From contig NC_081406.1 in NCBI RefSeq assembly GCF_030272615.1, positions 235,891,922-235,955,921 on the forward strand: DNA of 64,000 bases, read 5' to 3'. The position numbers and the translations under genes were made by a program. Origin of the DNA: Cryptomeria japonica (taxonomy: Eukaryota > Streptophyta > Pinopsida > Cupressales > Cupressaceae). Below are positions 47,486 to 58,689 of the stretch, piece by piece (the stretch's first letter is position 1; the number at the start of each line of letters is the position of its first letter). The notes below the pieces were generated by a model. That model made no database searches. It saw nothing but the letters and a program-made list of their open reading frames with translations, and was not told the DNA's origin.

Positions 47486-49402
47486 ATGGGAGATAACAAT
47501 GAAAACACTGACCAACCACAACTGCAACAACCAAACCCTCATTTGCCAAACCCCCCCTCAATTCAAGATTTGATTGCACAAAATTTGAATGAATTGACGG
47601 GGATTGCAGAAGTATATCGTAGGATCCCTCATCTAAACCCATTGTTTGATCCTCTCACGTCGATCATAAAATGTATGGAAACCATGACTGAGGAGCATGA
47701 TGCCGCCCTTTTGTGGCGAGATTCTATGAAGGAAAAATATGCAGATGGCTTGTCGTATAAGTTTATCAAGGATCTTGAGATATCCAAAGCCGAAATCGCC
47801 TCATTGTTTGTCAATCCCCGTACTGGTCAGCCTATAGATCCCAAAAACACAAAACTTTCTATCAAATGGTGCACAAATGATGGGATTGTGAAAAACTTTT
47901 GGGATCGTTGGTGGATGGTTTTTGACAAACCACCCAACAACAATCTTGATATCCCCTTCTATTTCATAAAAAAATTGTATGCTGAGTTTGTTTTATAGAA
48001 ACATGTGAACTACTTTGACATCCAACCTTTCTAGGGTGTAGGTTTAGGTATGCCCCAAAATAGACCTGGGGTAGTCAGAGTAATCCAAGGCCCATATGTC
48101 CCCCCTCCTCCTATTGATCCCCCACCTATAGTTCAGCATCCTGATATCATTTGTGAGGCGGCTTCACGAACCATATCGGCTATTCACTCTTTGAGTATCC
48201 TTTTGGTTTCTCAGGCTACATCAGTAGCTCAGCCTACTTTTGAATGTAGCGATGCATCAGACGGTGCTGACACATCATCCTCAGCTCCACACATATGCAT
48301 GCCCCATAGTTGTGTCATGTGTGGGCACGTATGCTTAGGTCCAGTTGGACAGCCCATTGATCCTACTATGGACAGTGCAGATTACGAGGTGCATGAGATG
48401 CATGATGCACCAGAGGTTATTACATAGACTGGAGGATACCTTGGGGAGTCCTCACATGCTAGAGGCACCATCATCATACATTGATGATGTATTGGTAAGA
48501 TTTGTGTTTTCACAGTTCATGTTATATTTTAATTAAATATTTATAAATTAGATAATATTAAGTGCTAATTTTTATTTACATGGTCTATTCAATAGTTGAT
48601 GACCAAGGATGAGTTGAGACAGATTCAGGAAGGCACCTTGTCGGCCATTTCATTTGGCCTCGATCGCTTGACGGTACATATATTATTGCACCTAGTCGTT
48701 TGTATTTTATTGTACATACATGCTCATCATTTATATTTTTATTAATTAGATTATGTAGTAACTTGCATGTATATCTTATTTTACTCTTGTAGGGCACAAG
48801 AAGCACGAGTGTGGTGCAGTGTGAACTAGGATCTGGTAGTGCAATTGGAGACAAGGGAAAGGTAATTGAATGCAAATATGATTGAATGAATAATTTAAAT
48901 AACTTATAGTGATTATACATGTCTAGACATAGATTGATAGTTTCATATACTTGTTGTGTATATATACAGAGAATTCTTGGCTTCACATCCTTGATGACTA
49001 CACCCAGTATACCTGAAGAAGAAGAAGAGATGCCTCAAGTAGATGTGTGTTTATTTTATTTTTTGATTAGTAGATATAATTTGTTATTATAAATGACAAT
49101 TATATGCTAACTTGTATCAATGTCATGTTTCTAAACATATGTAGGTTGTTTATGAAAATATTCAAAACATACCTCCTCTACCGAAGACATACATCAAGAG
49201 TCCTGCAAAGCTGAAGAGAAAATGTGGAGATGAGGTAAACATGAATAGTTCAGTTAAATAGTTCATTTTTATGTTAACTTTTCAAATGTGAATTATATAA
49301 TATAACTAATATTAATCGTGGTTTTTTTTTCTTGTGCAGGATCCTTCAGAGCCGTGCAGTGCGGCGAAGAGGATCGATTTTGATGATCCATCAGTAACTT
49401 AG
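47486..49402 (+). pseudogene. Spliced accessory gene of the DNA transposon, six exons, three stops in exon 1
   Basis: Exon 1 starts at ATG 47486 (MGDNNENTDQPQLQQPNP) and is followed by exons 48596-48673, 48793-48861, 48970-49044, 49145-49234 and 49340-49402. All five introns have GT...AG ends and all are phase 0, so exons 2-6 join without a shift into a product that contains KDELRQIQEG, an acidic EEEEE run, KSPAKLKRKC (basic, possible nuclear signal) and the end DFDDPSVT. Exon 1 has in-frame TAG at 47996, 48032 and 48425, with a frame change near 48425. Exon 1 carries TGQPIDP and GQPIDP repeats and a Pro-rich patch. No known family recognised; an accessory transposition protein is plausible. 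Confidence 0.75.
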
Positions 49403-49674
49403 GATGTTATAGATAGTTTTGGGATGCTTACATGTCTAGTTGGCATGTATATTTTGTATATGGACATACATTCATGTATTTAGACATACATTTTGTTTCA
49501 GTTAGTGTTTATGCCATATTTGTGTATGGACATACATTTGTAATCATTCAACATTTTTATATATACAGAAGTTGATATTCGATCATATAAATTGTTGCTC
49601 ATCTGTGTGTGGTGTTATCATGGAAATCTTTAATCTTCATTCCAATAATTAACAATGGTTAATAATGGCTATTT

Positions 49675-49845
49675 AATGAACAATACAATTCATTTCATTT
49701 CATCGTAAGTGTTGTTTTTATAATGAACAATATAATTCATTTAATGAACAATACAATACAATTTATTTAATGAACAATACAATTCATTTAATCAACAATA
49801 CAATAAAATTCATTCAATGAACAATACAATTCATTTAATGAGCAA
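49675..49845. repeat. Short tandem repeat
   Basis: Variants of TTTAATGAACAATACAATTC are repeated several times just before the 359-bp satellite. Confidence 0.75.
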
Positions 49846-52437
49846 TACCCTACGCATGCTCCTATTTTGCCCCCCCACTCGATCAAATGCTCGGGGTCAT
49901 ACCCTACCGGCGTCGTCCCTTGAGCGCCCTAAGTGCTCAAAATTATCAAACTTTGACAGGCCCTAGCTCGGAATCTGTGGCACCTATGAATGATTTGTTT
50001 GAACCTATGGGGCCATGAGAGGGGTCCCTACAAAATCCTATCTTGGTATTTCAATTTGCCCTACGGTTTTATTAGGGAAGCAATTTTTCAGTTGGCGAAA
50101 AAATCATCAGTCTCACTCAATGGAATGTTGTCGCCTGGTCGATTTCTCGTTCAGCTCATCGCGATGACAAACCATTGGCTCTGACATGTCCATTTAGGAA
50201 TAATTACCCTACGCATGCTCCTCTTTTGGCCCCCCACTTGATCGAACGCTCAGGGTCATACCCTACCAGTGTCGTCCCTTGAGTGCCCTAAGTGCTCAAA
50301 ATTGTCAAACTTTGACGGGCCCTAACTCAGAATCTGTGGCACCTGCGAATGATCCATTTGAACCTATGGGGCCATGAGAGGGGTCCCTACAAAATTCTAT
50401 CTCGGTATTTCAAGTTGCCCTATGGTTTTATTAGGGCAGCAATTTTTCGGTTGGCGAAAAATCATCAGTCTCACTCAATGGAATGTTGTCGCGTGGCCAA
50501 TTTCTCATTCAGCTCTTTGTGGTGACAAACCATCAGCTCCGACATGTCCAGTTAGGCATAATTACCCTACACATGCTCTTGTTTTTCCCCCCCACTTGAT
50601 CGAACGCTCGGGGTCATACCTTACCGGCACCGTCCCTTGAGCGCCCTAAGTGCTCAAAATTGTCAAACTTTGACGGGCCCTAACTCGAAATCTGTGGCAC
50701 CTACGAACAATCCATTTGAACCTACGGGGCCATGAGAGGGGTCCCTACAAAAGCCTATCTCAGTATTTCACGTTGCCCTACAGTTTTATTAGGGCAGCAA
50801 TTTTTTGGTTGGCAAAAAAATCGTCAGTCTCACTCAATGGAATGTTGTCGCCTAGTCAATTTCTCGTTCAGCTCATTGCGATGACAAACCGTCAACTCTG
50901 ACATGTCTAGTTAGGCATAATTACCCTACGCATGCTCCTTTTTTTCCCCCCCACTTGATCGAACGCTTGGGGTCATACCCTACCGACGTCATCCCTTGAG
51001 CGCCCTAAGTGATCAAAATTGTCAAACTTTGATGGGCCCTAACTCGAAATCTGTGGCACCTGCGAATGATCCATTTGAACCTACGAAGCCACGAGAGGGG
51101 TCCCTACAAAATCCTATCTTAGTATTTCACGTTGCCCTACGGTTTTATTAGGGCAGCTATTTTTCGGTTGGCGAAAAAATCGTCAGTCTCACTTAATGGA
51201 ATTTTGTCGCCTGGTCGATTTCTCATTCAACTCGTCACGATGATGAACCATCAGCTCTGACATGTCCATTTAGGAATAATTACCCTATGCATGCTCCTCT
51301 TTTTCCCCCCCACTCAATCAAACACTCGGGGTCATACCCTACCGGCGTCGTCCCTTGAGCGCCTTAAGTGCTCAAAATTGTCAAACTTTGACGGGCCCTA
51401 ACTCAAAATCTGTGGCACCTATGAATGATCTGTTTGAACCTATGGGGCCACGAGAGGGGTTCCTACAAAATCCTATCTCAGTATTTCAAGTTGCCCTATG
51501 GTTTTATTAGAGGAGCAATTTTTCAGTTGGTGAAAAAATCGTCAATCTCACTCAATGGAATGTTGTCACTTGGTTGATTTCTCGTTCAGCTCATCATGAT
51601 GATGAACCATTGGCTCTAACTTTTCTAGTTAGGCATAATTCCCTATGCATGCTCCTCTTTTTCCCCCCCACTCGATCGAATGCTCGGGGTCATACCCTAC
51701 CGGCATCGTCCCTTGAGCGCCCTAAGTGCTCAAAATTGTCAAACTTTGATGGGACCTAACTTGGAATTTGTGGCACCTGCAAACAATCTGTTTGAAGCTA
51801 CCGGGCCATGAGAGGGGTCCCTACAAAATCCTATCTTAGTATTTCAAGTTGCCCTACAGTTTTATTAGGGCAGCAATTTTTCGGTTGGCGAAAAAATCGT
51901 CAGTCTCACTCAATGGAATGTTGTCGCCTGGTCGATTTCTTGTTCAGCTCATCGCAATGACGAACCATTGGCTCTGACATGTCCATTTAGGCAAAATTAC
52001 CCTATGCATGCTCCTCTTTTGCCCCCCCACTCGATCGAACGCTCGAGGTCATACCCTACTGATGTCATCCCTTGAGCGCCCTAAGTGCTCAAAATTGTCA
52101 AACTTTGACAGGCCCTAACTTAGAATCTGTGGCACCTACGAACGATCTGTTTGAACCTACGGGGCCACAAGAGGGGTCCCTACAAAATCCTATCTTGGTA
52201 TTTCAAGTTGCCCTATGGTTTTATTAGGGCAGCAATTTTTTGGTTGGCGAAAAAATTGTCAGTCTCACTCATTGGAATGTTGTCGCCTGGTCGATTTCTC
52301 GTTCAACTTGTCGCGATGATGAACTGTCGGCTCTGACATGTCCAGTTAGGCATTATTACCCTACGCATTCTCCTGCTTTGCCCCCCCCCCCCCCCACTCG
52401 ATCCGATGCTCGGGGTCATACCCTACGCATGTGACAT
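49846..52437. repeat. Tandem satellite of about 359 bp, just over seven copies
   Basis: The start word TACCCTACGCATGC or a close variant lies at about 49846, 50205, 50563, 50922, 51281, 51640, 51998 and 52357, spacing 358-359. Units share a C-run, CTCGATCGAACGCTCGGGG, GAGCGCCCTAAGTGCTC and TTTTATTAGGGCAGC. They differ from each other mostly by transitions, so the array is not newly made. It ends with an expanded C-run near 52380. Frames inside are repeat artefacts. Confidence 0.93.
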
Positions 52438-54101
52438 CCATGAAGGGATATTTTGTAAACAATCAGAAAACTTTAATGATAATCAAGTTGAAGCCTTGAG
52501 ATTTATGCAATATGGTTCAAGTCCAAAACTATACCCTAAGAGCATTTTGATTTTACTTATGTCTTGTGTATTATAATAAAGACCAATTTGCCAATGTGAC
52601 ATCTTCATATGAGAGAAAAGCTTCATTTTATCTGAATACAATTGTACCTGTTTCATTATTAGAAAAAATAAATATACAAAGATTTGTTATTAGTATCCTC
52701 TAGATTATGGATTTGAATTGATGTTCTCAATTAGTTATTATTTGTTCAGCTTTTCTTCATAAGGCACAACCATCTGGTGGTTATCATATGAGGACAACCA
52801 TCCATGACTTTCAAAGTAATTGATATTTATTCCTACACCTCACACTCACAAGATTAATAATAAAATGACATTTATGATTCATCAAATGCTGACAAAGTCT
52901 AATCAAAGCTCAACTTCAAGATGTATACAACATATCATATTCAACTTCAAGATGCATACAACTTACCATATTCAAGCTCATGCCAACTACCACTTGGATA
53001 TTGTTATATGTCGATTAAAGTACAATATATGTAATAAAACCATATAGTCTTACAAAAAAGCCATCATAGACCATCTATGTCGATTAAAGTACAATTCATT
53101 TGTAATAGGGGCACACTAACAATCTGAAGTTGTAAAGCCTTGTGGGAAGCATCAAATTAGAAATTTATTAATCTAACTCATACTACTGTCAAAAGCATCA
53201 AAGATGCTACTGCTAGAGAACACCATGCTCCATTATGGAGAGAATATTAGGTGCATCTGATGTCAGCATCTGAAAATGAAACAATGTTATTCAATTGCCT
53301 TGAGTGAAAGTTTGATGACCACTTTGACTAGTAGGTGTTGATGTTGAAGGCCCAACATTAACCTATTTACCTGACTATCAATGTCAAATGTTTGATTCAA
53401 TAGATCATCTGTCATGACAATTTGATCCACTGTAGATGTGTCCTACCCACATGCATTTGAATCATCATCATGATAATAAATACAACAAGACCCACAATTT
53501 AATCTCATTAATGCACAAAGGAATATGTACAATCACCAAGAGAGGGTCTCGTCAACGACGAATGATCTAGCATAAACCTGTATTTTTAAGAATTGTTAGT
53601 CTACACATAAAATGCATGGATGAACATAATGGATTTATGATAATCACTTCAACTGAAATGCATGATAATAAATGAATAGGTGGGATCATATACCATAAAA
53701 ATATGTCCCTTCGAATTATATCAACAAAACCCACTATGTTGACACAAAAATCGTAATGTGATACTGTTCTATATCATCAAAAAATACCTTCATGAGCATA
53801 AAGGTTATGCGATAATTATATCATAAAAAATTATCAAATAGTGTTCTCTAATAACAAAAATTGTAAAGCTCATCAAATGCATGATAATAAGTCATGTTGC
53901 AAAATACGTCCCTTCCAATTATATCAAGTGTACTCGCTATGTGCATGCAAAAACCATGTCGCCAAAAAAAAACGTTCATCAATAGACCTACATTTTGAAC
54001 ACATCCTTAATATACACGTAACAAACTTGAACATTAAGGTTTAATGATCATTGTTTGAAATGAAATGCATGATAAAAAAATAAGGCACCATTAGAGACCT
54101 A
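52438..54101. other. Unassigned interior of the DNA transposon
   Basis: AT-rich, between the satellite and the transposase stop. A minus-strand piece at about 53365-53445 reads DTSTVDQIVMTDDLLNQTF and could be a decayed exon, but this is weak. No other feature seen. Confidence 0.35.
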
Positions 54102-56975
54102 CTACTCAAGTGTGCCTGAAGGGTCATCTCTTTGTTTAAGAGTATCCAGTATTGCTTCATGATCAGCAGTAGTCACTGTCCATAGCTCTTTGGTCTTCAG
54201 TTTTGCTTGATGCTTCAACAACTTGACATTTGTAGCTATAATAAGGTGTGAATAGATTATAATGGTTTTGTGTCTCTCATAGTCTTCAAATGCAGGTATG
54301 CCATTCTTTCTAATCATGTATGTTTGCAACCAAGTTCCCACAACAACAATTGAACCTATAGGATATGTGAACCCATAATCATCTGTCACTAGTTGTGTTA
54401 GCTTTTGTTTTCCCTGTACACATTGTGCCAACCAATATTTTGATCTCTCTTCATTCCCTTGCGGTGCAACAACTACAAAAACATGTCCTCATTGTACAAG
54501 ATCTGATAGACGATCATACTCAAGTGAACTTTCCATGTCATCATTTGACAAAGATATTGTTTGAGATAAAGGAGTTAGATAGTGGGGAACCCACGTATCA
54601 ACCCACTCACTTGACTCGCATTGATCCCAATCACACCGAAGACAACTCTGACAAAAACAAGCCAATGGTCGTGTCCAAATGGTCCATGTACTTGCATCTG
54701 AGCTAAGAAATGAATGCATCTTTGAAGAATCTTTAATTGTTTGACAATCCAATCTATCTCCCACTGTTCCCTCCTCAACCAACCAAAAGAATCTGCTCAC
54801 TGCTGAATCAAGAGTACCTCCATGTGACAATGTTGAAGTACACCAATCAACAATAGAACGTGCATCAGAGAAATTTGCACCTGAAATCATCAATTGCTCC
54901 TTAACTAGAGCTCTCTTCAAACATGCACCTGCTCCATCATGCTCTCCCTTCCCATGCCCCACCTCAAAAAAATACCAAATATGAGGTATACGCCTCTCCA
55001 CATGCATTCTACTCAACCAATAAAACATACGCGCATTCTTGAATTGACCCATATAGTTATCTAACCATATTATATGTCGGTCAATTGCAATATCTTTCTC
55101 ATGCAAGAACTCAAAAAAATTCTTGAAAGAATGTTGCACATACTTGGAGGAGTGTGATCTATATGTAATGTGAACAAAAATGGCAATCTAGACTGAATTG
55201 TAGTACTGAGACTGTACCTCATTTTGTGGTTGCAATGTATAGTTCTCTGCAAAATCAACCACCGATACAATAGTGCCAATCGGGAAAGAGTTCTTACACA
55301 TCTTGAACTGTTGATCCAACCACTGAGACCTATGGGTGTGCCTTGCATACTTGTAGAAAAGATTTTCCTTAAAATCCAAAATAAAATCAGCAATACTCAC
55401 TTCTCTTGAGACTAATTCGCATCTAGAACCTTCACCTCCACTCTTCAAATTATATTTCACTGTCTCGTATCTTTTTTTCTCAACATAATTATTTCCAAAC
55501 TCGTGTTCGCTGCTGTCATGAAAACATGAAACAAACTTTGACAACCCACCGCATTCTGAGCACTTCTCATTCAAACAATCATTTCTATAGAAATAGTAGC
55601 CATCATCTCTAAGGCATAAAAATAGATCTTGCAAGTCTCTTGATGATCTCGGAAATAACATTGCACCACACTCCTGCAACATCTCATTAGTATGCATCGT
55701 AGAACGAATATGACATAAAAGTTCATGGTAAATTGAAAACTCCACATGGTACTTGCAACAACAGGTATTGCGAATCTTAAGAGGAACACAATAAAATGGT
55801 TTCAAAGATTCAAAGGCCCTTTGTGATATTTGCAAAGTTGGATGTAATTCACAAAAAATTTTGTACAACATTGTTTGGCTTGATTCCAAGAAATGTTTGG
55901 GATGCGGTGTGCAGTCTTGGTTGCCGATTCTTAATTTCAAAACATCCTTTACATTGGGTGACACTCTAGAATTAGAGTGCCAAAATTGTTGAATCTCTTC
56001 CTTCACATTGTCATTCAACTTTCTATCAACCCGTGGAAGCCTCCCACCAAATTTCCATGTATCTTGTTGAAGTGGATTGTCAAGTCTTTGTCTTCGTGCA
56101 AGTGCTCTATCCAAAATTTTATGGTTTATGTTAAAATCAACACAAGTTTGTCTCATTTGACGAGCCTTCCTCAATTGATGTCTTACTAAGGAGGTTGTGA
56201 TCACTCTTCGAGCAGCTCTCTTATCTCTTTCTTTGGTATTCTTTCCAATAGAATTGAGAGCGTCAAATAGATTATTTGCAATAATAGAATTTCTCTCCGT
56301 TTTCTTGTTCATACGAATCTTCAATTTGTTTAGCAATGGTCTCATCTTTATCATCTTTAGCAATTGAAAAAAGAGTTGGCATTGCTCGGTCAATGTCTTA
56401 TTGCTAAAATTTTGGTTGAAAAGTTTTGTAGCCCACAACTGAATGGTTCTTGTTGACCTCTTGCCTTCAAGATTCGCAATAATGTTCTCATTGATTTCAA
56501 ATAACCATTTTGGGGTTCTTGAAGGTCTTGGATTTGGAATTTGTCTTTCATCCATGAGAGGGTCTTCATTTCTAAAGTAATTAGGTGTTACATATGGTTC
56601 ACTTGGTGAGGCAATTCCACCTTCAATGTTAAAGTTTTCCACATTTTCACCGTCAAAATTTTCCACATGTTGAGCATTTTCATTATCACTTTCACCATTT
56701 TCAAAATTTTCAATATTTTCACTTTCAAAATCTACATTTTCATTTTGAATAACTTGTGGCACATTTTCAATTTCAATTTCCTCTTCAGTTGAAGTAACAT
56801 TAGCAATATTTAACATACCTTGTCTTCTCCTCCTATGACATTCTCTATCTCTTTCTCTATACACTTCAACTTGGTCATTTGAAAGTTTTCTTTTGCATTT
56901 AGACTTCCGATGACTACTACTCCCCATTTCCCTCCACACATATGCTCCTTCGTGATTGACAATGTAAGTTTTCAC
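54102..56975 (-). pseudogene. Transposase-like protein, 958 codons, two nonsense codons
   Basis: One frame runs from ATG 56975 (an alternative start MGSSSHRKSK is at 56927) to the stop at 54102, interrupted only by TAG at 55188-55190 and TGA at 54489-54491; no shift or intron is needed. In order: a basic Arg/Lys-rich N-terminus (KSKCKRK, CHRRRRQG), an acidic Asn/Glu repeat zone (about 70-120), a Cys cluster (C467, C472, C475, C484), then SVVDFAENYTLQPQNEVQSQ (D574), IIWLDNYMGQFKN (D639) and FFEVGHGKGEHDGAGACLKR (E671, E678, D680), a second Cys patch (CLRCDWDQCESSEW), and a C-terminal module. The spaced acidic residues suggest a DDE/D-type RNase H-fold transposase. The DFAEN and GHGKG-DG-GA blocks recall a widespread unnamed eukaryotic family from memory. 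Confidence 0.75.
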
Positions 56976-57118
56976 TTTAAGAATGTCCCAAAAGAACTAC
57001 TTTGACTCTAGCTGTCTACAACCCCGTGATCGTCGACAGAAAACATAGGACCCAGATTGTCGGCCCTTGGAATCAATAGAATGGCCCACAAACCCTTTCT
57101 TTTTTTGGCTTTTAGTAC

Positions 57119-57264
57119 CAAAATCAGATATTTGATAAAATCCGATATCCGATTTTAGTACAAAAATATGTGGTCCCCAAAAAAAATTCCCGTTGCCGCC
57201 GTTTATGAACTAAACTGCCACATGGCGGAAATCCGATATCTGATTAAATCGGATATCAGATTTT
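57119..57264. repeat. Right subterminal palindromes
   Basis: Variants of AAATCGGATATCCGATTT at 57119-57157 and 57229-57264, matching the left cluster 46854-47272. Confidence 0.78.
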
Positions 57265-57271
57265 ATTGGTC

Positions 57272-57277
57272 ATATTT

Positions 57278-57319
<42 letters not shown>

Positions 57320-57577
57320 GGAGAGAGAGAGAGAGAGGAGGAGGGGGAGAGAGGGAGAGAGAGAGAGGAGGAGAGGGAGAGAGGGAGAGAGAGAGAGAGA
57401 GGAGAGAGGGAGAGAGGGAGAGAGAGAGAGAGATAGAGAGAGAGAGAGGAGGAGAGGGAGAGAGAGAGAGAGGAGGAGAGGGAGAGAGGGAGGGAGAGAG
57501 AGAGGAGGAGGAGAGAGAGAGAGAGGGAGAGAGAGAGAGAGAGAGGAGGAGAGGGAGAGAGGGAGAGAGAGAGAGAG
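57272..57577. repeat. GA-rich microsatellite
   Basis: About 300 bases of GAGA with GGA interruptions. The long Arg/Glu and Ser/Pro frames on the two strands are by-products. Confidence 0.95.
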
Positions 57578-58196
57578 ACCCCTTAAGACACCAAATCATG
57601 TCGTTAGGGGTCATATTGTGTCCTAAGAGGTCATAAGGGTTCATGGGACACCATATGACCCCTATGGACATCAATATGGTGTCATTAGGGGTCATTTGGT
57701 GTCCATAGGGGTCATATGGTGTCTTGGGACACCATAGAACCCCTTAAGACACAATATGACCCCTAACCACACAATATGACCCTACGCAACCCAATATGGT
57801 GTCATTAGGGGTCATATGGTGTCTTAAGGGGTATTATGGTGTCCCAAGACACCATACGACCCCTTAAGACACCATATGACCCCTAACAACACCATAGGAC
57901 CCCTTAAGACACCAAATCATATCGTTACAGATCATACTATGTCGTACGGGGTCGTAGGACACAATATGACCCCTGACAACATGATTTGGTGTCTTAAGGG
58001 GTCCTATGGTGTCGTTAAGGGTCATATGGTGTCCATTGGGGTCATATGGTGTCTATAGGGGTCATATGGTGTCTTGGGACACCATAAGACCCCTTAAGAC
58101 ATAATATGACCTCTAACAACACAATATGACCCAAAGCGACCCAATATGGTGTCATTAGGGGTCATATGGTGTCCATAGGGGTCATATGGTGTCAGA
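57578..58196. repeat. Array of one 16-bp word in both orientations
   Basis: GGGGTCATATGGTGTC and its reverse complement GACACCATATGACCCC, with close variants (for example CCTTAAGACACCATATGA), fill about 620 bases. Direct and inverted copies alternate in small groups, so many hairpins can form, such as the one around TGGTGTCTTGGGACACCA near 57718 and 58068. No coding frame is supported. Confidence 0.88.
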
Positions 58197-58624
58197 CAAA
58201 GTTAAGGTGGTCAGACGTAGGAGTTTCTGAATTTCTGAAAAGATGTAGTAAAAAAATCATAAATAATTATTTAATTCATAAAAAATTAAAAAAAAATATG
58301 TGTCACATCCGGACATGAGTCTAATACTTATATTATAAATATTATAAAAAAATATTAAGATTTGATTGTGATTAGGGTGGTCAGACATACGTCTACTTCT
58401 TATTTTTTTCTTGAAATTTTAGTACCACTGCATTGAAATTTGAAATTTTCATCAAATAGGATTTTTTTTTCCAAAAAACAACTAGTAGCTTAGAAACTAC
58501 ATTCAATTTTCTATATATTCTCTTCTTACATATTTTAAAAATAATGTTCACAACTTATTCAAATTTTCATGTCAAGTTGCATAACTCTAATTTTTCTGAA
58601 ATTTCATTGCCACTTAAGGGCCTG
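58197..58624. other. Right subterminal AT-rich stretch of the DNA transposon
   Basis: Contains two copies of GGTGGTCAGAC (58207 and 58376) but no gene. Ends at the right TIR. Confidence 0.5.
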
Positions 58625-58654
58625 TTTTGGCACACCATGATCCTGCACATACCC
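58625..58654 (-). repeat. Right terminal inverted repeat
   Basis: Reverse complement starts GGGTATGTGCAGGATCA; followed by target duplication ATCA. Confidence 0.82.
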
Positions 58655-58689
58655 ATCACTGAAATGCTAGGATGAGTTGGGGTAGGGCC

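Larger units (their letters stand above)
46711..58654. mobile_element. Large DNA transposon, about 11.9 kb, with TIRs and transposase-like gene
   Basis: Left end 46711-46740 and right end 58625-58654 are inverted repeats with 25 of 30 positions identical, both beginning GGGT and sharing GTGCAGGATCA and GCCAAAA. The flanks carry ATCA directly outside each end (46707-46710 and 58655-58658), a 4-bp target duplication. Subterminal palindromes stand inside both ends, and the interior has a transposase-like gene, a spliced accessory gene and tandem repeats. From memory, 4-bp duplications and G-rich ends recall the Sola superfamily, but I cannot confirm this. The ends are not CACTA, TTAA or hAT-like. 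Confidence 0.8.

Noticed and set aside
50374-52434. Series of short frames in the 359-bp repeats
   Set aside because: Open by chance in some units and closed in others, so not conserved.
57168-57695. Arg/Glu- and Ser/Pro-rich frames
   Set aside because: Translation of the GA microsatellite.
49846-58196. CRISPR array
   Set aside because: Plant DNA; repeats are contiguous, with no regular unique spacers.
46711-58654. CACTA, hAT or Mutator assignment
   Set aside because: Ends do not start with CACTA, and I find no 8- or 9-bp flanking duplication; the best duplication is 4 bp.
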